A stretch of 64,000 bases of DNA, taken from NCBI GenBank assembly GCA_019637645.1, contig JAHBVH010000029.1, forward strand, positions 1-64,000, given 5' to 3'. The position numbers were made by a program, and so were the translations under genes. This document shows, piece by piece, positions 8,967-17,890 of the stretch (positions are counted from its first letter, which is position 1; each line of letters opens with the position of its first letter). This DNA comes from Caldilineaceae bacterium (GTDB taxonomy: Bacteria > Chloroflexota > Anaerolineae > Caldilineales > Caldilineaceae). The notes under the pieces were generated by a model. That model worked only from the letters and a program-made list of their open reading frames with translations, was not told where the DNA came from and made no database searches.

Positions 8967-10919
8967 ATGATTGTCCCGATCGTACTGATTGGTTTCATCT
9001 TCTTGGCGTTACCGATCCTCGCCTCTAACTATATTACCCAAACACGCCAGACAATTATGCGACGCATGGTTTTGTGGTTAGTTCTCATTGCCGTATCGAT
9101 TGTGGGCATCTTTGGCATTGTACGGTATCGCGCCCTGCGCGCGGTGCGCTGTGCCCCCACTTGTATCGGTGAATATTTAATTGGCCGCGATCTCTCGGGC
9201 GCGGTTCTACGCAACGGCGACTTTACCGAAGCCAATTTAAGTGGCGCGAATCTCAGCAATGCCGATTTGTACGGCGTCAACTTCTCGGGGGCAAACCTGA
9301 CTGGGGTCAATCTCCAGGGTGCCAACTTGAACGGGGCCCGCCTGACCGGCGCGACCCTCATTAAAGCGGATTTGCGCGGCGCACAGCTCAACGATACGGA
9401 TCTACGGGGCGCAGATCTGAGCGAAACCGATTTGACACAGGTCAATTTAACCCAAGTCCATCTCGATGGGGTCACCTTTACGGGTGCCAAATTGGTAGAA
9501 ACCCAGCTCCAGGAGAAAAACTTGGCGGGCGTTAGCTTTGTCAACGCTGATCTCACCGGGGCGAATCTGAGCGGGGCGATCCTCACAGGAAGCCGCCTGA
9601 GCAATGCCAATCTCAGTGGGGCGCGCCTCCAAGCGGCAAACTTAGCGGGCAGTTGGCTCAACTTGAGCAACCTCACCGGTGTCAATCTAGCCAACGCGCG
9701 GTTGGTCGGTGCGAACTTGATCGGAACGAATCTCTCCTCGGCGAATCTTACGGGCAGTCGGCTGGTTGATGCCAGTCTGATCGGCGCTCAGGTCAATGGG
9801 GCCAATCTGCGGGCGGCGGATCTGAGCGGGGTGCGCTTGCTCAGCGACGAGCTGACGCCGGTGGATTTATTGACAGACCCTATCCTCCAGCAGCTGAATG
9901 AACTTCAACTCTTACACGTTATTGCCGATGTTGATCTAGCTGGTGTAAGTTTTGATCGTAACACCCAATGGCCCATTGGCAATACCTCCTTTTTGGCCGA
10001 AATGCTCGGTCAACGTTTTTTTGACTATACCATGCCAGCCGCGGGCAGCAGTGACAGTGCCGCGCTAGCGCCCAACACCATCCGCATTGCGGGCACTTCG
10101 GCGCTCATGCCATTGACCCAAGCCGTTTATAATTTATATGCGCAAAGCGGCTATACGTCGACCTTGCTGATTGACAACATTGATGTCGCGACCGCGTTTG
10201 CTCAATTCTGTTCGGGGAATCAAGTGGAAATTGTCATGAGCCACCGCCCACCCAGCGCCGAGGAGAGCCACCAGTGCGCCAACCAGCAACGCAACCCCAC
10301 AGGGCTCACCATTGGTCAGCAAGCCTTTGTGGTGGTGGTCAATCCACAGAATCTCTTTCTAAACGACCTGAGCCTGCCCATCTTCAACCAGATCGCGGTC
10401 GCGGAACGGTGGTCGGATGTCAACCTGGATTGGCCGCGCGAGGCGATCATGCGCTATGTGCCGGATGTTGGCTCAGTCAGTTTTGAGTTTTGGGCGGATC
10501 GAGTCTTTGGGACAAACATAGGCGCAGTGGCCCAAGCGCCCCAGACCTATCTTAGCGCCAATAATGCACAAGTGGTCCAAGGAGTGGTCAGTCAGCCCTA
10601 TTCGGTTGGCGTTTTGGATTTTGCCTACTATCAACAGAACGCAACAGCGCTGAAGCTACTCCCAATCAATGGTGTGATGCCCACGGAGCAGAGCGTGATG
10701 GACGGCAGTTATCTACTGTCACAGCCCTTGTTCCTCTATATCGACAGCGAGCAGCTAGCGGAACAAGCCAATCTGCACGAATTTTTACAATTTTATCTTG
10801 AACATGTCGATCAGATTATCGGGCAAACAGGGCTCTTTCCCGTCGCGCCGAGCCAGCTCGAAGAAAGCAAGCGTAAACTGATCGTTCTGCAATCGCGCCG
10901 TGCCAATAAAGGTCATTAA
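8967..10919 (+). CDS. membrane pentapeptide-repeat protein fused to a PstS-like binding domain
   Basis: A 650-residue fusion. Two membrane segments (about 2-20 and 35-54) precede about 43 pentapeptide repeats of the A(D/N)LxX type (roughly 68-290), which fold as a right-handed quadrilateral helix. A segment with FDRNTQWP ends the helix. The C-terminal half (about 365-640) resembles PstS-type phosphate-binding proteins: IRIAGTSALMPLTQAVYNLY at the start, a QQAFVVVVNPQN strand, and the closing LHEFLQFYL region. The usual PstS layout is a free secreted or lipidated domain; a fusion to a pentapeptide stalk is odd. It overlaps the next pentapeptide gene by one base (TAATG). Confidence 0.78.
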   Translation: MIVPIVLIGFIFLALPILASNYITQTRQTIMRRMVLWLVLIAVSIVGIFGIVRYRALRAVRCAPTCIGEYLIGRDLSGAVLRNGDFTEANLSGANLSNADLYGVNFSGANLTGVNLQGANLNGARLTGATLIKADLRGAQLNDTDLRGADLSETDLTQVNLTQVHLDGVTFTGAKLVETQLQEKNLAGVSFVNADLTGANLSGAILTGSRLSNANLSGARLQAANLAGSWLNLSNLTGVNLANARLVGANLIGTNLSSANLTGSRLVDASLIGAQVNGANLRAADLSGVRLLSDELTPVDLLTDPILQQLNELQLLHVIADVDLAGVSFDRNTQWPIGNTSFLAEMLGQRFFDYTMPAAGSSDSAALAPNTIRIAGTSALMPLTQAVYNLYAQSGYTSTLLIDNIDVATAFAQFCSGNQVEIVMSHRPPSAEESHQCANQQRNPTGLTIGQQAFVVVVNPQNLFLNDLSLPIFNQIAVAERWSDVNLDWPREAIMRYVPDVGSVSFEFWADRVFGTNIGAVAQAPQTYLSANNAQVVQGVVSQPYSVGVLDFAYYQQNATALKLLPINGVMPTEQSVMDGSYLLSQPLFLYIDSEQLAEQANLHEFLQFYLEHVDQIIGQTGLFPVAPSQLEESKRKLIVLQSRRANKGH

Positions 10920-11965
10920 TGTCCATGCCTCTCTTTTGGTCTACTCGCTCTATGCCCCGAGCCAACCGTTACTTTCTTTTTGTGCTTGTCGTCATCTTTT
11001 GTACAAGCTGCACCATCCCTTGGTCGCGCCGCTGTGGCCTAACCGACACGTCAGTCAACCTGCGTGGCCGCGATCTATCACGCTGCGACTTAACCGGAAT
11101 TCAACTGATTGGGGTCAATCTTTCGGGGGCCAATCTCCATCGCACCATTCTCCGTAACGCGGATCTATCCGGCGCGGATCTGCGCAACGCCTATTTCGTT
11201 GGCGCGGACCTAGGCGGGGTGAACTTCCATGGTGCCAATCTCACCGGGGCCAATCTCACGAGCGCCAACCTGAGCGGGGCCAATTTATCGGGTGCGGATC
11301 TAACCCGCGCGATTATGACAGGGATCGATCTCACCGCCAATGTGACATTGACAGCCGTCATTCTCAACCAAGCACGTCTCATCGGGGCCAAGTTATGGGG
11401 GGTCGATCTCAAAGGAACCCAGCTGATTGGTGCCGATTTGCGTGGAGCCAATTTGGTGGGTGCGGATCTATCAGGCGCCAAGCTCGGCGACAGCGCAAGT
11501 CGCCTTGGTGCAATTTTGCAGGGGGCGGATCTGCGGGGTGTTCGCTTGGTCGGTGCGAATTTGGCCTATACCAACCTAGCTGGCACCAACGTTACGCAGG
11601 CCCAATTAGACGATATCCAAGGCGATTCCACCCAATTTATGGGCGCGAATCTGACCAAAGTGACAATGACCGAAGCAAAGCTTAATTTCACCAATCTCAG
11701 TGGGGCTAACTTGAGTGGGGCCAATATTAGTAATGCTCGTCTCCAGGGGGTCCTTCTGAATGGTGCGGCGCTCAATTGCGCCAATCTGCAAAATATTACT
11801 ATCTCGACGATCCAATATAATCAATATGAAGAACGGCCTGCATCGGGCGTTAGTCTACGTGGCGTTAGCCATGATCAGGACACGCAGTGGCCCGCCGGAT
11901 ATTTACCCCCCATCAGTGCCAATACCCAAGAAAATCAGAGCTCCCTGCTGACCGGCTGTAACTAG
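10919..11965 (+). CDS. pentapeptide-repeat lipoprotein
   Basis: A 348-residue protein. The N terminus has a charged start, a hydrophobic stretch and FCTSC (about 27-31), which may be a lipobox, so the protein is probably secreted and lipid-anchored. Pentapeptide repeats (ANLxG/ADLxG) fill most of the rest, and it ends with DQDTQWPAGY, a closing motif also present in the gene before it. Its ATG overlaps the TAA of the preceding gene (TAATG), so translation is probably coupled and the two products may assemble side by side on the outer surface. No enzymatic motif is visible. Confidence 0.78.
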   Translation: MSMPLFWSTRSMPRANRYFLFVLVVIFCTSCTIPWSRRCGLTDTSVNLRGRDLSRCDLTGIQLIGVNLSGANLHRTILRNADLSGADLRNAYFVGADLGGVNFHGANLTGANLTSANLSGANLSGADLTRAIMTGIDLTANVTLTAVILNQARLIGAKLWGVDLKGTQLIGADLRGANLVGADLSGAKLGDSASRLGAILQGADLRGVRLVGANLAYTNLAGTNVTQAQLDDIQGDSTQFMGANLTKVTMTEAKLNFTNLSGANLSGANISNARLQGVLLNGAALNCANLQNITISTIQYNQYEERPASGVSLRGVSHDQDTQWPAGYLPPISANTQENQSSLLTGCN

Positions 11966-12245
11966 CTAGCCCCCTGGGACACCATACATTTTGCGCCATT
12001 TCATTGTTGCCAAGTTTGAATCACAGTTCCGACATTTTGCTGTTGCGAAGCCGCTTAGGTACGCATATGATCTATAGTAGACGAGCTTATCCACTGTGCC
12101 CAGCCACGCTTGATCAACCAAGCAGGCAATGGCTTAGCATCTACCCAGTTTGTCTGCGTTCAACAATCAAGCATACGACATTTGCAGTCCACCCACAGTG
12201 ACACCCAAGGTAGTCGCGCCATCAAGCTCATTTGTGGTATACTGC

Positions 12246-13319
12246 ATGATCAGCAACAAGGATATGGTCAACTCAGCAATGGTATCTATATTTCCTGATC
12301 CGATTCAGATGATTCAACAACAACGGGGGTTCATTCCAATCGATGTCAAACATCAACACCAAGAGTACCAAGTACAGTGGCTGGATGTTGGTGCGTTTCG
12401 CTTTACAAAGACCAAGTTCGAATATGCAATCCAAGGGCTTTTGGCAACCCACGCCGCCGAGACCCTGCTAACAACTAACCTTGAACCCTTGGCAATGCCA
12501 CAGTTGGTGCCCGACAGCCTCTATCCTGCTGGTTTTATCTTTCACATGAGCCGTTGTGGTTCGACCTTGTTGGCCAAGTCTTTGGCACGCAGCATCCATC
12601 ATATTGTCATTGACGAGGGTACCCCCCTGAATGATGGCGTGTGGCACTATCTCACCCAAGGCTGGCAGGCCGCGGTTATGACCGACGCGCACGCGTTGCA
12701 AATCTATCGTAACCTAGTGCTGGCCCTAGGCCGGCAGCGTACAGCTGAACAGCGCGCCTACTTTGTCAAATTTAGAAGTTGGAATGCCCTCTTTGCCGAT
12801 TTCATTATCAAAGCTTTTCCGGATGTACCCTGTCTCTTTATCTACCGTGATCCGGTCGAAGTATTGGTATCCAGTCATTGGAATCCGGTTTGGACCTTAG
12901 GCTTCAAACAACAAAATGTCGGCGCTTATATGCTCAGAGAGCCGCTCGCCGAAATTCAGGCCATGGATGAATTTGTTTTCTTAGCCAAGATTTTTGCCCG
13001 TTACTTTAAGACAGTTCTCCAAAACCCAAGTGACAAGCTCCATTTTCTCAATTATGATCGGCTAACGAACAGTAATTTCCAGACAATCCTAGAGCGCGCC
13101 TTTCAATACCCGATCTTGCCCGATCAACTGGCTGTCATGCAAACCCAATTTGAATACTATTCCAAAGATGACAATGACACGACTCACTTTATCTCCGACA
13201 AAGCGGCTAAGCAAGCCGCCGCCACGGCTGCCATGCGGAAGCTGGTTGATCAGGAGTTAATGGATCTCTATAGGCAGCTAGAACACTCGGATCGGAATCT
13301 CGCCCAATGGTTGACCTAA
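12246..13319 (+). CDS. sulfotransferase-family protein
   Basis: A 357-residue protein of the P-loop sulfotransferase superfamily. The 5'-phosphosulfate loop is seen as FHMSRCGSTLLAKSLA (about 100-115) and the 3'-phosphate site as YRDPVEVLVSSHWNP, with the expected R and S. These enzymes move sulfate from PAPS to a hydroxyl of a sugar, lipid or peptide. The start is uncertain: in-frame ATGs occur at 12246, 12264 and 12279 and none has a good ribosome-binding site. The upstream 280 bases hold no other gene. A sulfatase lies two genes away, so the locus may both attach and remove sulfate. Confidence 0.72.
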   Translation: MISNKDMVNSAMVSIFPDPIQMIQQQRGFIPIDVKHQHQEYQVQWLDVGAFRFTKTKFEYAIQGLLATHAAETLLTTNLEPLAMPQLVPDSLYPAGFIFHMSRCGSTLLAKSLARSIHHIVIDEGTPLNDGVWHYLTQGWQAAVMTDAHALQIYRNLVLALGRQRTAEQRAYFVKFRSWNALFADFIIKAFPDVPCLFIYRDPVEVLVSSHWNPVWTLGFKQQNVGAYMLREPLAEIQAMDEFVFLAKIFARYFKTVLQNPSDKLHFLNYDRLTNSNFQTILERAFQYPILPDQLAVMQTQFEYYSKDDNDTTHFISDKAAKQAAATAAMRKLVDQELMDLYRQLEHSDRNLAQWLT

Positions 13320-13320
13320 T

Positions 13321-14409
13321 ATGCTAAGATTTTTCCAGTCGCCCTATCTACGTCTCTTCCTAGCTCTCATTTTGGTGGTTGTCCTGGGTGTCTTTGGCAT
13401 CAATTATGCCCTCCAACCGATGCACGCGACTGAGCAACAAAACGAAAAAGCGATCACTGTCTATTCAGCTATTCCTGGTGATATTGTCTATCGCTATTTG
13501 GCGGCTTTTCAAGCGGAATATCCGGATATTGAGGTCACCCTAGTCGATGGCCTGACCCTTCAGCTTGCCCAACAACTGTTGGCCGAAAAAGACGCGCCCA
13601 ATGCCGATGTGATCTGGGGCCTAGCCGTTACCAGCATGTTACCGCTGGAATGGAACTACCTCCTCACCTTTTACAGACCAGCTGGCATCGAACGGATTGA
13701 CCCCTTGTTTCGCGACGCCAATGAGCCACCCCAATGGGTGGGGATTGCGGCGCGCTCGATTGTCTTTTGTGTCAACCAAGCCGAACTCGCCAAAAATAAT
13801 TTGCCCCTACCCCAATCTTGGCTGGATCTGGTAAACCCGATCTACAAGGGTAAGCTATTGGTACTATCCCCCGGGACAACGAGTGTCGGGTATCTGCTCA
13901 TGTCTACCATCTTACAACGCTATGGGGATATTGAAGGTTGGGACTATCTAGCCCAGCTCCATGAGAACACCGAGGGCGTCTACGCGAGCCAAGCGCCGGG
14001 TGTCTGTCGGCGTGTCCGCGAGGGCGAATATTGGATTGGGGTCACCTACGACTATCGCGCCTATTTTCCCGAAGATGAAGCCATGACGCTCGTTGTCCCC
14101 AGTGATGAAACGGGGTGGGATCTCGAGGTTAATGCCCTGATCCATAAAGAGCATATTAAAGAAGCGGCAAAACTTTTTCTCGATTGGGCCATTAGCGATA
14201 GCGCTATGCAACAATATGCCCAAGATCGGGTCATTACGGCAGCCGAGACGGAACTCAAGATCATGGACAGCGCATCGGCTGAGCAGATTCGCCAACAACT
14301 CTATGATCTAGATATTCCTTGGACGGCGGCCAATCGCGAGCGGATTCAGGGCGAGTGGGTTGCCCTCTACCGCGAACAGATCAAAGAGATGGTGAATACG
14401 GCCCAATAA
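13321..14409 (+). CDS. extracellular solute-binding protein, 2-AEP/iron type
   Basis: A 362-residue periplasmic-type binding protein. One hydrophobic segment at about 10-28 is a signal anchor. The mature part begins ITVYSAIPGDIV, followed by DVIWG and FCVNQAEL, all typical of the family that binds ferric iron or 2-aminoethylphosphonate. The long lobe-closing region with WDYLAQLHEN and GVTYDYRAYF agrees. It starts one base after the sulfotransferase stop, so the two are probably co-transcribed. No permease or ATPase gene accompanies it; it either serves a transporter elsewhere or has become a sensor. The ligand is not readable. Confidence 0.78.
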   Translation: MLRFFQSPYLRLFLALILVVVLGVFGINYALQPMHATEQQNEKAITVYSAIPGDIVYRYLAAFQAEYPDIEVTLVDGLTLQLAQQLLAEKDAPNADVIWGLAVTSMLPLEWNYLLTFYRPAGIERIDPLFRDANEPPQWVGIAARSIVFCVNQAELAKNNLPLPQSWLDLVNPIYKGKLLVLSPGTTSVGYLLMSTILQRYGDIEGWDYLAQLHENTEGVYASQAPGVCRRVREGEYWIGVTYDYRAYFPEDEAMTLVVPSDETGWDLEVNALIHKEHIKEAAKLFLDWAISDSAMQQYAQDRVITAAETELKIMDSASAEQIRQQLYDLDIPWTAANRERIQGEWVALYREQIKEMVNTAQ

Positions 14410-14423
14410 GGCAGGGCGCTTTG

Positions 14424-15833
14424 CTAGCTTGCCTTGCGCCCCTGCAACAGCTGTTGACGCACCCAAGGGTTCAGCAGACGATCCCCCGTTTTTTCCATCC
14501 ACTCAACCAAGCGCCGACGCAGCGCGGCGATCGCCTCTTGGTAACTTGGATCTGCGGCCAAATTGAGCAATTCCCCAGGATCTTGGCGTAGATCATAGAA
14601 TTCGTCCTCTGCCGTCGCATTCCACACATATTTCCACTGCGCGTTGCGTACCATGCGCTGGCTATAGAGACCAAACTGGTTGCCATGATAGGTGGCAAAG
14701 ATATCGGTCCGTGCGTTAGGGGTGGGAAGCTCTGTAGCAGTGTGATTCATGGTCACACTGGGCAGCAGGCTTTGGCCCGCAAATGTGGTTGGTTGGATCA
14801 CACCGGCCAGCTCGCAAAAAGTGGCGGCTAGATCGATGGCCGAAGTGACAAAGGCATCACACCGTTGCCCCGCCCGGATCTGCTCTGGCCAACGTACGAT
14901 CAAAGGCACCCGCACCAATTCGTCGTACATTACATTGTGCTTGTCGATCATGCCATGCGCGCCACAGAGATCACCATGATCCGCCGTATAGATGACCACT
15001 GTATTCTCGGCCAGACCAAGCTCGGCCAACCGCTGCAAGACACGCCCGATCTGGTGGTCGAGCAAGGTAATTTCACCAAGATAGCGCCCCACAATCGGAG
15101 CCCATTCCTGCCATCCCCATTCTGCAATCCCCCAACTATGGCGCTGTTGGCGCTGAATAAAAGGCTTGCCCACCAGCGGATCGACAAAATTAGGCCAGGG
15201 TGGAATCGTCGCGGGTGGGTAGAGGCTAGCATAGGGCTCTGGCACCACATTGGGCAGGTGCGGCTCACTGGGGTCCCAACGCAAGAAGAAGGGGCGCTGC
15301 TGCTCCGTGGCATGTTGCAACAGTTGGATCGTCATGTCGGCGCCCCAAGCTAATTGCGATTGTTCCGGCGTAATATAGGGATCAACCTCGCCAAACCAAC
15401 GATTGGTGGTCGGCTTGGGTGGCAAGCCCAATTGCTGCCGCTGTTTGCTATAATCGCGCTCAGAACGATAGAAGTGAAAGCCATATTGGGTGGGCAAATT
15501 ATGGGGATCCACCCCCCATTTGCCAACACACCCCAAGAAATAACCAGCGTCGTGCAACAGTTGGCTAAAGGTCGGCGTCTGCGGATCGAGCGCGCGTGCC
15601 GCTTCTGTATCAGGATTGGCAATCACCCCATGTTGCATCGCCCACTGCCCTGTGAGGAGCGAGGTACGAGCCGGTGTACAGAGGGGGATCGGGGTAAAGG
15701 CATTGGTGAAATTCGCCCCTTCAGCGATCAGTTGATCAAGATGAGGCGTTTGGAGAAAGGGATGACCATGCGCGCCAATACAATCGGCACGATGTTGATC
15801 CGCATGAATGAGCAAGATATTGGGTGTTGGCAT
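14424..15833 (-). CDS. sulfatase (formylglycine type)
   Basis: A 469-residue sulfatase of the alkaline phosphatase superfamily. Metal ligands appear as HADQHR (10-15), and the catalytic signature LCTPARTSLLTG (51-62) contains C52, which would be converted to formylglycine. Later landmarks are YTADHGDLCGAHG and the lysine in IDKHNVMYDELVRVP. No signal peptide is visible, so it may act in the cytoplasm. The gene converges on the solute-binding gene with 14 bases between the stops and lies downstream of the histidine kinase with 40 bases between them. Sulfated sugars or lipids are likely substrates. Choline-sulfatase and arylsulfatase types cannot be told apart here. Confidence 0.85.
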   Translation of the reverse strand: MPTPNILLIHADQHRADCIGAHGHPFLQTPHLDQLIAEGANFTNAFTPIPLCTPARTSLLTGQWAMQHGVIANPDTEAARALDPQTPTFSQLLHDAGYFLGCVGKWGVDPHNLPTQYGFHFYRSERDYSKQRQQLGLPPKPTTNRWFGEVDPYITPEQSQLAWGADMTIQLLQHATEQQRPFFLRWDPSEPHLPNVVPEPYASLYPPATIPPWPNFVDPLVGKPFIQRQQRHSWGIAEWGWQEWAPIVGRYLGEITLLDHQIGRVLQRLAELGLAENTVVIYTADHGDLCGAHGMIDKHNVMYDELVRVPLIVRWPEQIRAGQRCDAFVTSAIDLAATFCELAGVIQPTTFAGQSLLPSVTMNHTATELPTPNARTDIFATYHGNQFGLYSQRMVRNAQWKYVWNATAEDEFYDLRQDPGELLNLAADPSYQEAIAALRRRLVEWMEKTGDRLLNPWVRQQLLQGRKAS

Positions 15834-15873
15834 GAGGATAAGTATACCCTGGCCGCCCCTGTTCCAACAACCC

Positions 15874-17721
15874 TTATGGTGCCGATTTTCCGGTTGCCAA
15901 GGGCAATTTTAAAACAAACAAGCTGCCACCACCGCGCCGACTTTGGACGGTGACCTGACCTTGATGCGCTTTGACAATACTCTGGACAATGGCTAGCCCT
16001 AGCCCAGAGCCGATATCTGGATCGACGCGCGCCGTTGTTGGCACCTTGCTCGGCAGAGCGAGCGAACCACGGTAGAAACGGTCAAAGATATAAGGCAATT
16101 CCTCTGCGGCAATCCCAACACCGTCATCGTGCACCCAAAGCTCGGCCCATGCCACCGAAGGAACTGTGTTTTCAGCCTTATGGGGCAGGGTGGTCACGGC
16201 GGCGCCCAGCTGGACCAAGCCGCCCGTCGGGGTAAATTTCAGCGCATTATCCAGTAGGTTCACCAGCGCCATTTCCAAATAGCTTGGATTACAGAGCGCC
16301 AGCACAGGGGTAGGCATGGTGACAATGGTCAAGGTAATCGCTTTCTCTTCCGCACGGGCGAGGAAGAGTTTGGTGGTAGCGGTTAGTAGCTCACGCAAGT
16401 CAACAACTTCGGTCTTTAGCTCGGTTAATCCGGCATCCAATCGCGAAAGCTTGAGCAGAGCGCTTGTCATCCATTCTAAGCGCTGCACCTGTTTCTGGCT
16501 CTCCTGCAAAAATTCCTGGCGAGTCGTAGCCACCTCACCGGCTGGGCCCAAGAGAAGTTCGCCAAAGGTCTTGAGGGCCGTAATCGGCGTGCGCAATTCA
16601 TGCGACGCGTCGGCCACAAAGCGGCGGAGGGCGTCCCGTTCGGCAGCCAGCTCGGCAAAGCTACTTTCTAGCTGAGCGGCCATGGTGTTGAACTGGGTTG
16701 CCAGCAAGCCGATCTCATCCTGCGTACGCACCGACGCCCGCGCCGACAAAGCACCGCTATGCATCTGTTCCGTGGTTTGGATCAAATCCTGGAGTGGAGC
16801 CGTCAGGCTGCGGCTCATCCAGAGCGCCACGAGCATTGAGAGGAAAGCAACGCCCACACCCGCGACCAAAAAGGCCCGTTGCATTAGCGCCAACGCCGAC
16901 GTGGCAAAGGCTGGTGTACTGCGCAGCTCGACATACCCCATCACGTCACTACCACTGCTGACGGCCTTCGTCACCCTTTGTGGTTCTCCCCAAAGGGTCT
17001 GCCAAAGGCGGCTCAGTTGATAGCCACCGGGCACGGCAATGGGTTCGACCATTTCTAGCGTAGAGGCAGCTTCTGCCACGCCAGCTTGTACAGGCATTAT
17101 CGGTTGTACAGCCGTTGTCCTGGTCACCACTTGTGAACTCACAATCACCCGCGTATCGGTCACTAGGGTAGTGGATAAGAAGCCTTCCCCGAAGCCAGGG
17201 TCATTACGAAATTCAGTCCCACGCCGGAAGAGCACCAGGGGTGGCAAGGTTGGTAGACTCGCCTTCGCGGTAGAACCTGTTTGCTCGCCATGGGCCGTCG
17301 CCGCGGTAGCCGCTTGCGCCGGATAGACCTGTACCCAAACGCCAGCCTCACGTGAGGCACTGGCGGTGACGCCAGCAGCGGCACCTGTCGCGGATTCAAG
17401 CATCAAGGTCACCGTATCCGGGAAGGGTTGTCCAGAGTCGGCAAGAAGTTGTGCTTGGGCATCGAGAATGCGTACTTGCACATCGCTAAAGAGCGCAGTT
17501 GTCCGCGCTAGATCGACCAAAACCGGTTGCGCGACCTGCGCTTGTAGCATCGGCTCTAGCTGCCGCGCAACCGCGTTCGCGTTCAGGGCAAGATAATCCC
17601 GCTCTTGGTGCAGCAGGTAGCGTTCGATCAAAAAGAGGGCCAAGACCCCCACCAAAGTCACGGCGAGGAGCGTCATACAGGTATAGCTGGCAACCAAACG
17701 CCAACGAATCGAACGAAACAT
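15874..17721 (-). CDS. sensor histidine kinase
   Basis: A 615-residue membrane kinase. Two membrane segments (about 10-32 and 280-302) flank a large extracytoplasmic sensor domain rich in A, T and V. A HAMP region follows, then the dimerisation helix with the phosphoacceptor in DASHELRTPITALK (H374), and an HATPase with NLLDNALKF, VHDDGVGI and GSGLGLAIV. The frame is open to 17745, but GGGAG lies 6-7 bases before the ATG at 17721. It probably works with the OmpR-type regulator at 19388-20086; the PDZ gene lies between them on the same strand. Confidence 0.88.
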   Translation of the reverse strand: MFRSIRWRLVASYTCMTLLAVTLVGVLALFLIERYLLHQERDYLALNANAVARQLEPMLQAQVAQPVLVDLARTTALFSDVQVRILDAQAQLLADSGQPFPDTVTLMLESATGAAAGVTASASREAGVWVQVYPAQAATAATAHGEQTGSTAKASLPTLPPLVLFRRGTEFRNDPGFGEGFLSTTLVTDTRVIVSSQVVTRTTAVQPIMPVQAGVAEAASTLEMVEPIAVPGGYQLSRLWQTLWGEPQRVTKAVSSGSDVMGYVELRSTPAFATSALALMQRAFLVAGVGVAFLSMLVALWMSRSLTAPLQDLIQTTEQMHSGALSARASVRTQDEIGLLATQFNTMAAQLESSFAELAAERDALRRFVADASHELRTPITALKTFGELLLGPAGEVATTRQEFLQESQKQVQRLEWMTSALLKLSRLDAGLTELKTEVVDLRELLTATTKLFLARAEEKAITLTIVTMPTPVLALCNPSYLEMALVNLLDNALKFTPTGGLVQLGAAVTTLPHKAENTVPSVAWAELWVHDDGVGIAAEELPYIFDRFYRGSLALPSKVPTTARVDPDIGSGLGLAIVQSIVKAHQGQVTVQSRRGGGSLFVLKLPLATGKSAP

Positions 17722-17764
17722 AGCAACTCCCGAACTACTGATCAAAACCGCGCATCCGGACTGT

Positions 17765-17829
17765 CAGATCTTACCCAGCAATTGGTTGGTCATCTAAGAC
17801 CTGACAGGTTTTCCAAACCTGTCAGGTCT
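17765..17829. repeat. palindromic MITE-like element, right end worn
   Basis: A perfect inner palindrome AGACCTGACAGGTTT/AAACCTGTCAGGTCT (17797-17829) preceded by CTTACCCAGCAATTGGTTGG, which corresponds to the left arm of the complete copy at 32488. The right outer end is not recognisable. It lies in the gap between the PDZ and histidine kinase genes. Confidence 0.65.
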
Positions 17830-17890
17830 GGCTTAGCCGCTATCACTCAACGCGAACCACGGCATGCCCGCCAGGTATCTGGCAACAGCA

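Noticed and set aside
9029..9694. Long minus-strand frame over the pentapeptide region
   Set aside because: A mirror of the repeat: AxL codon bias makes the opposite strand open. The composition (A, P, R, S, L) is not protein-like.
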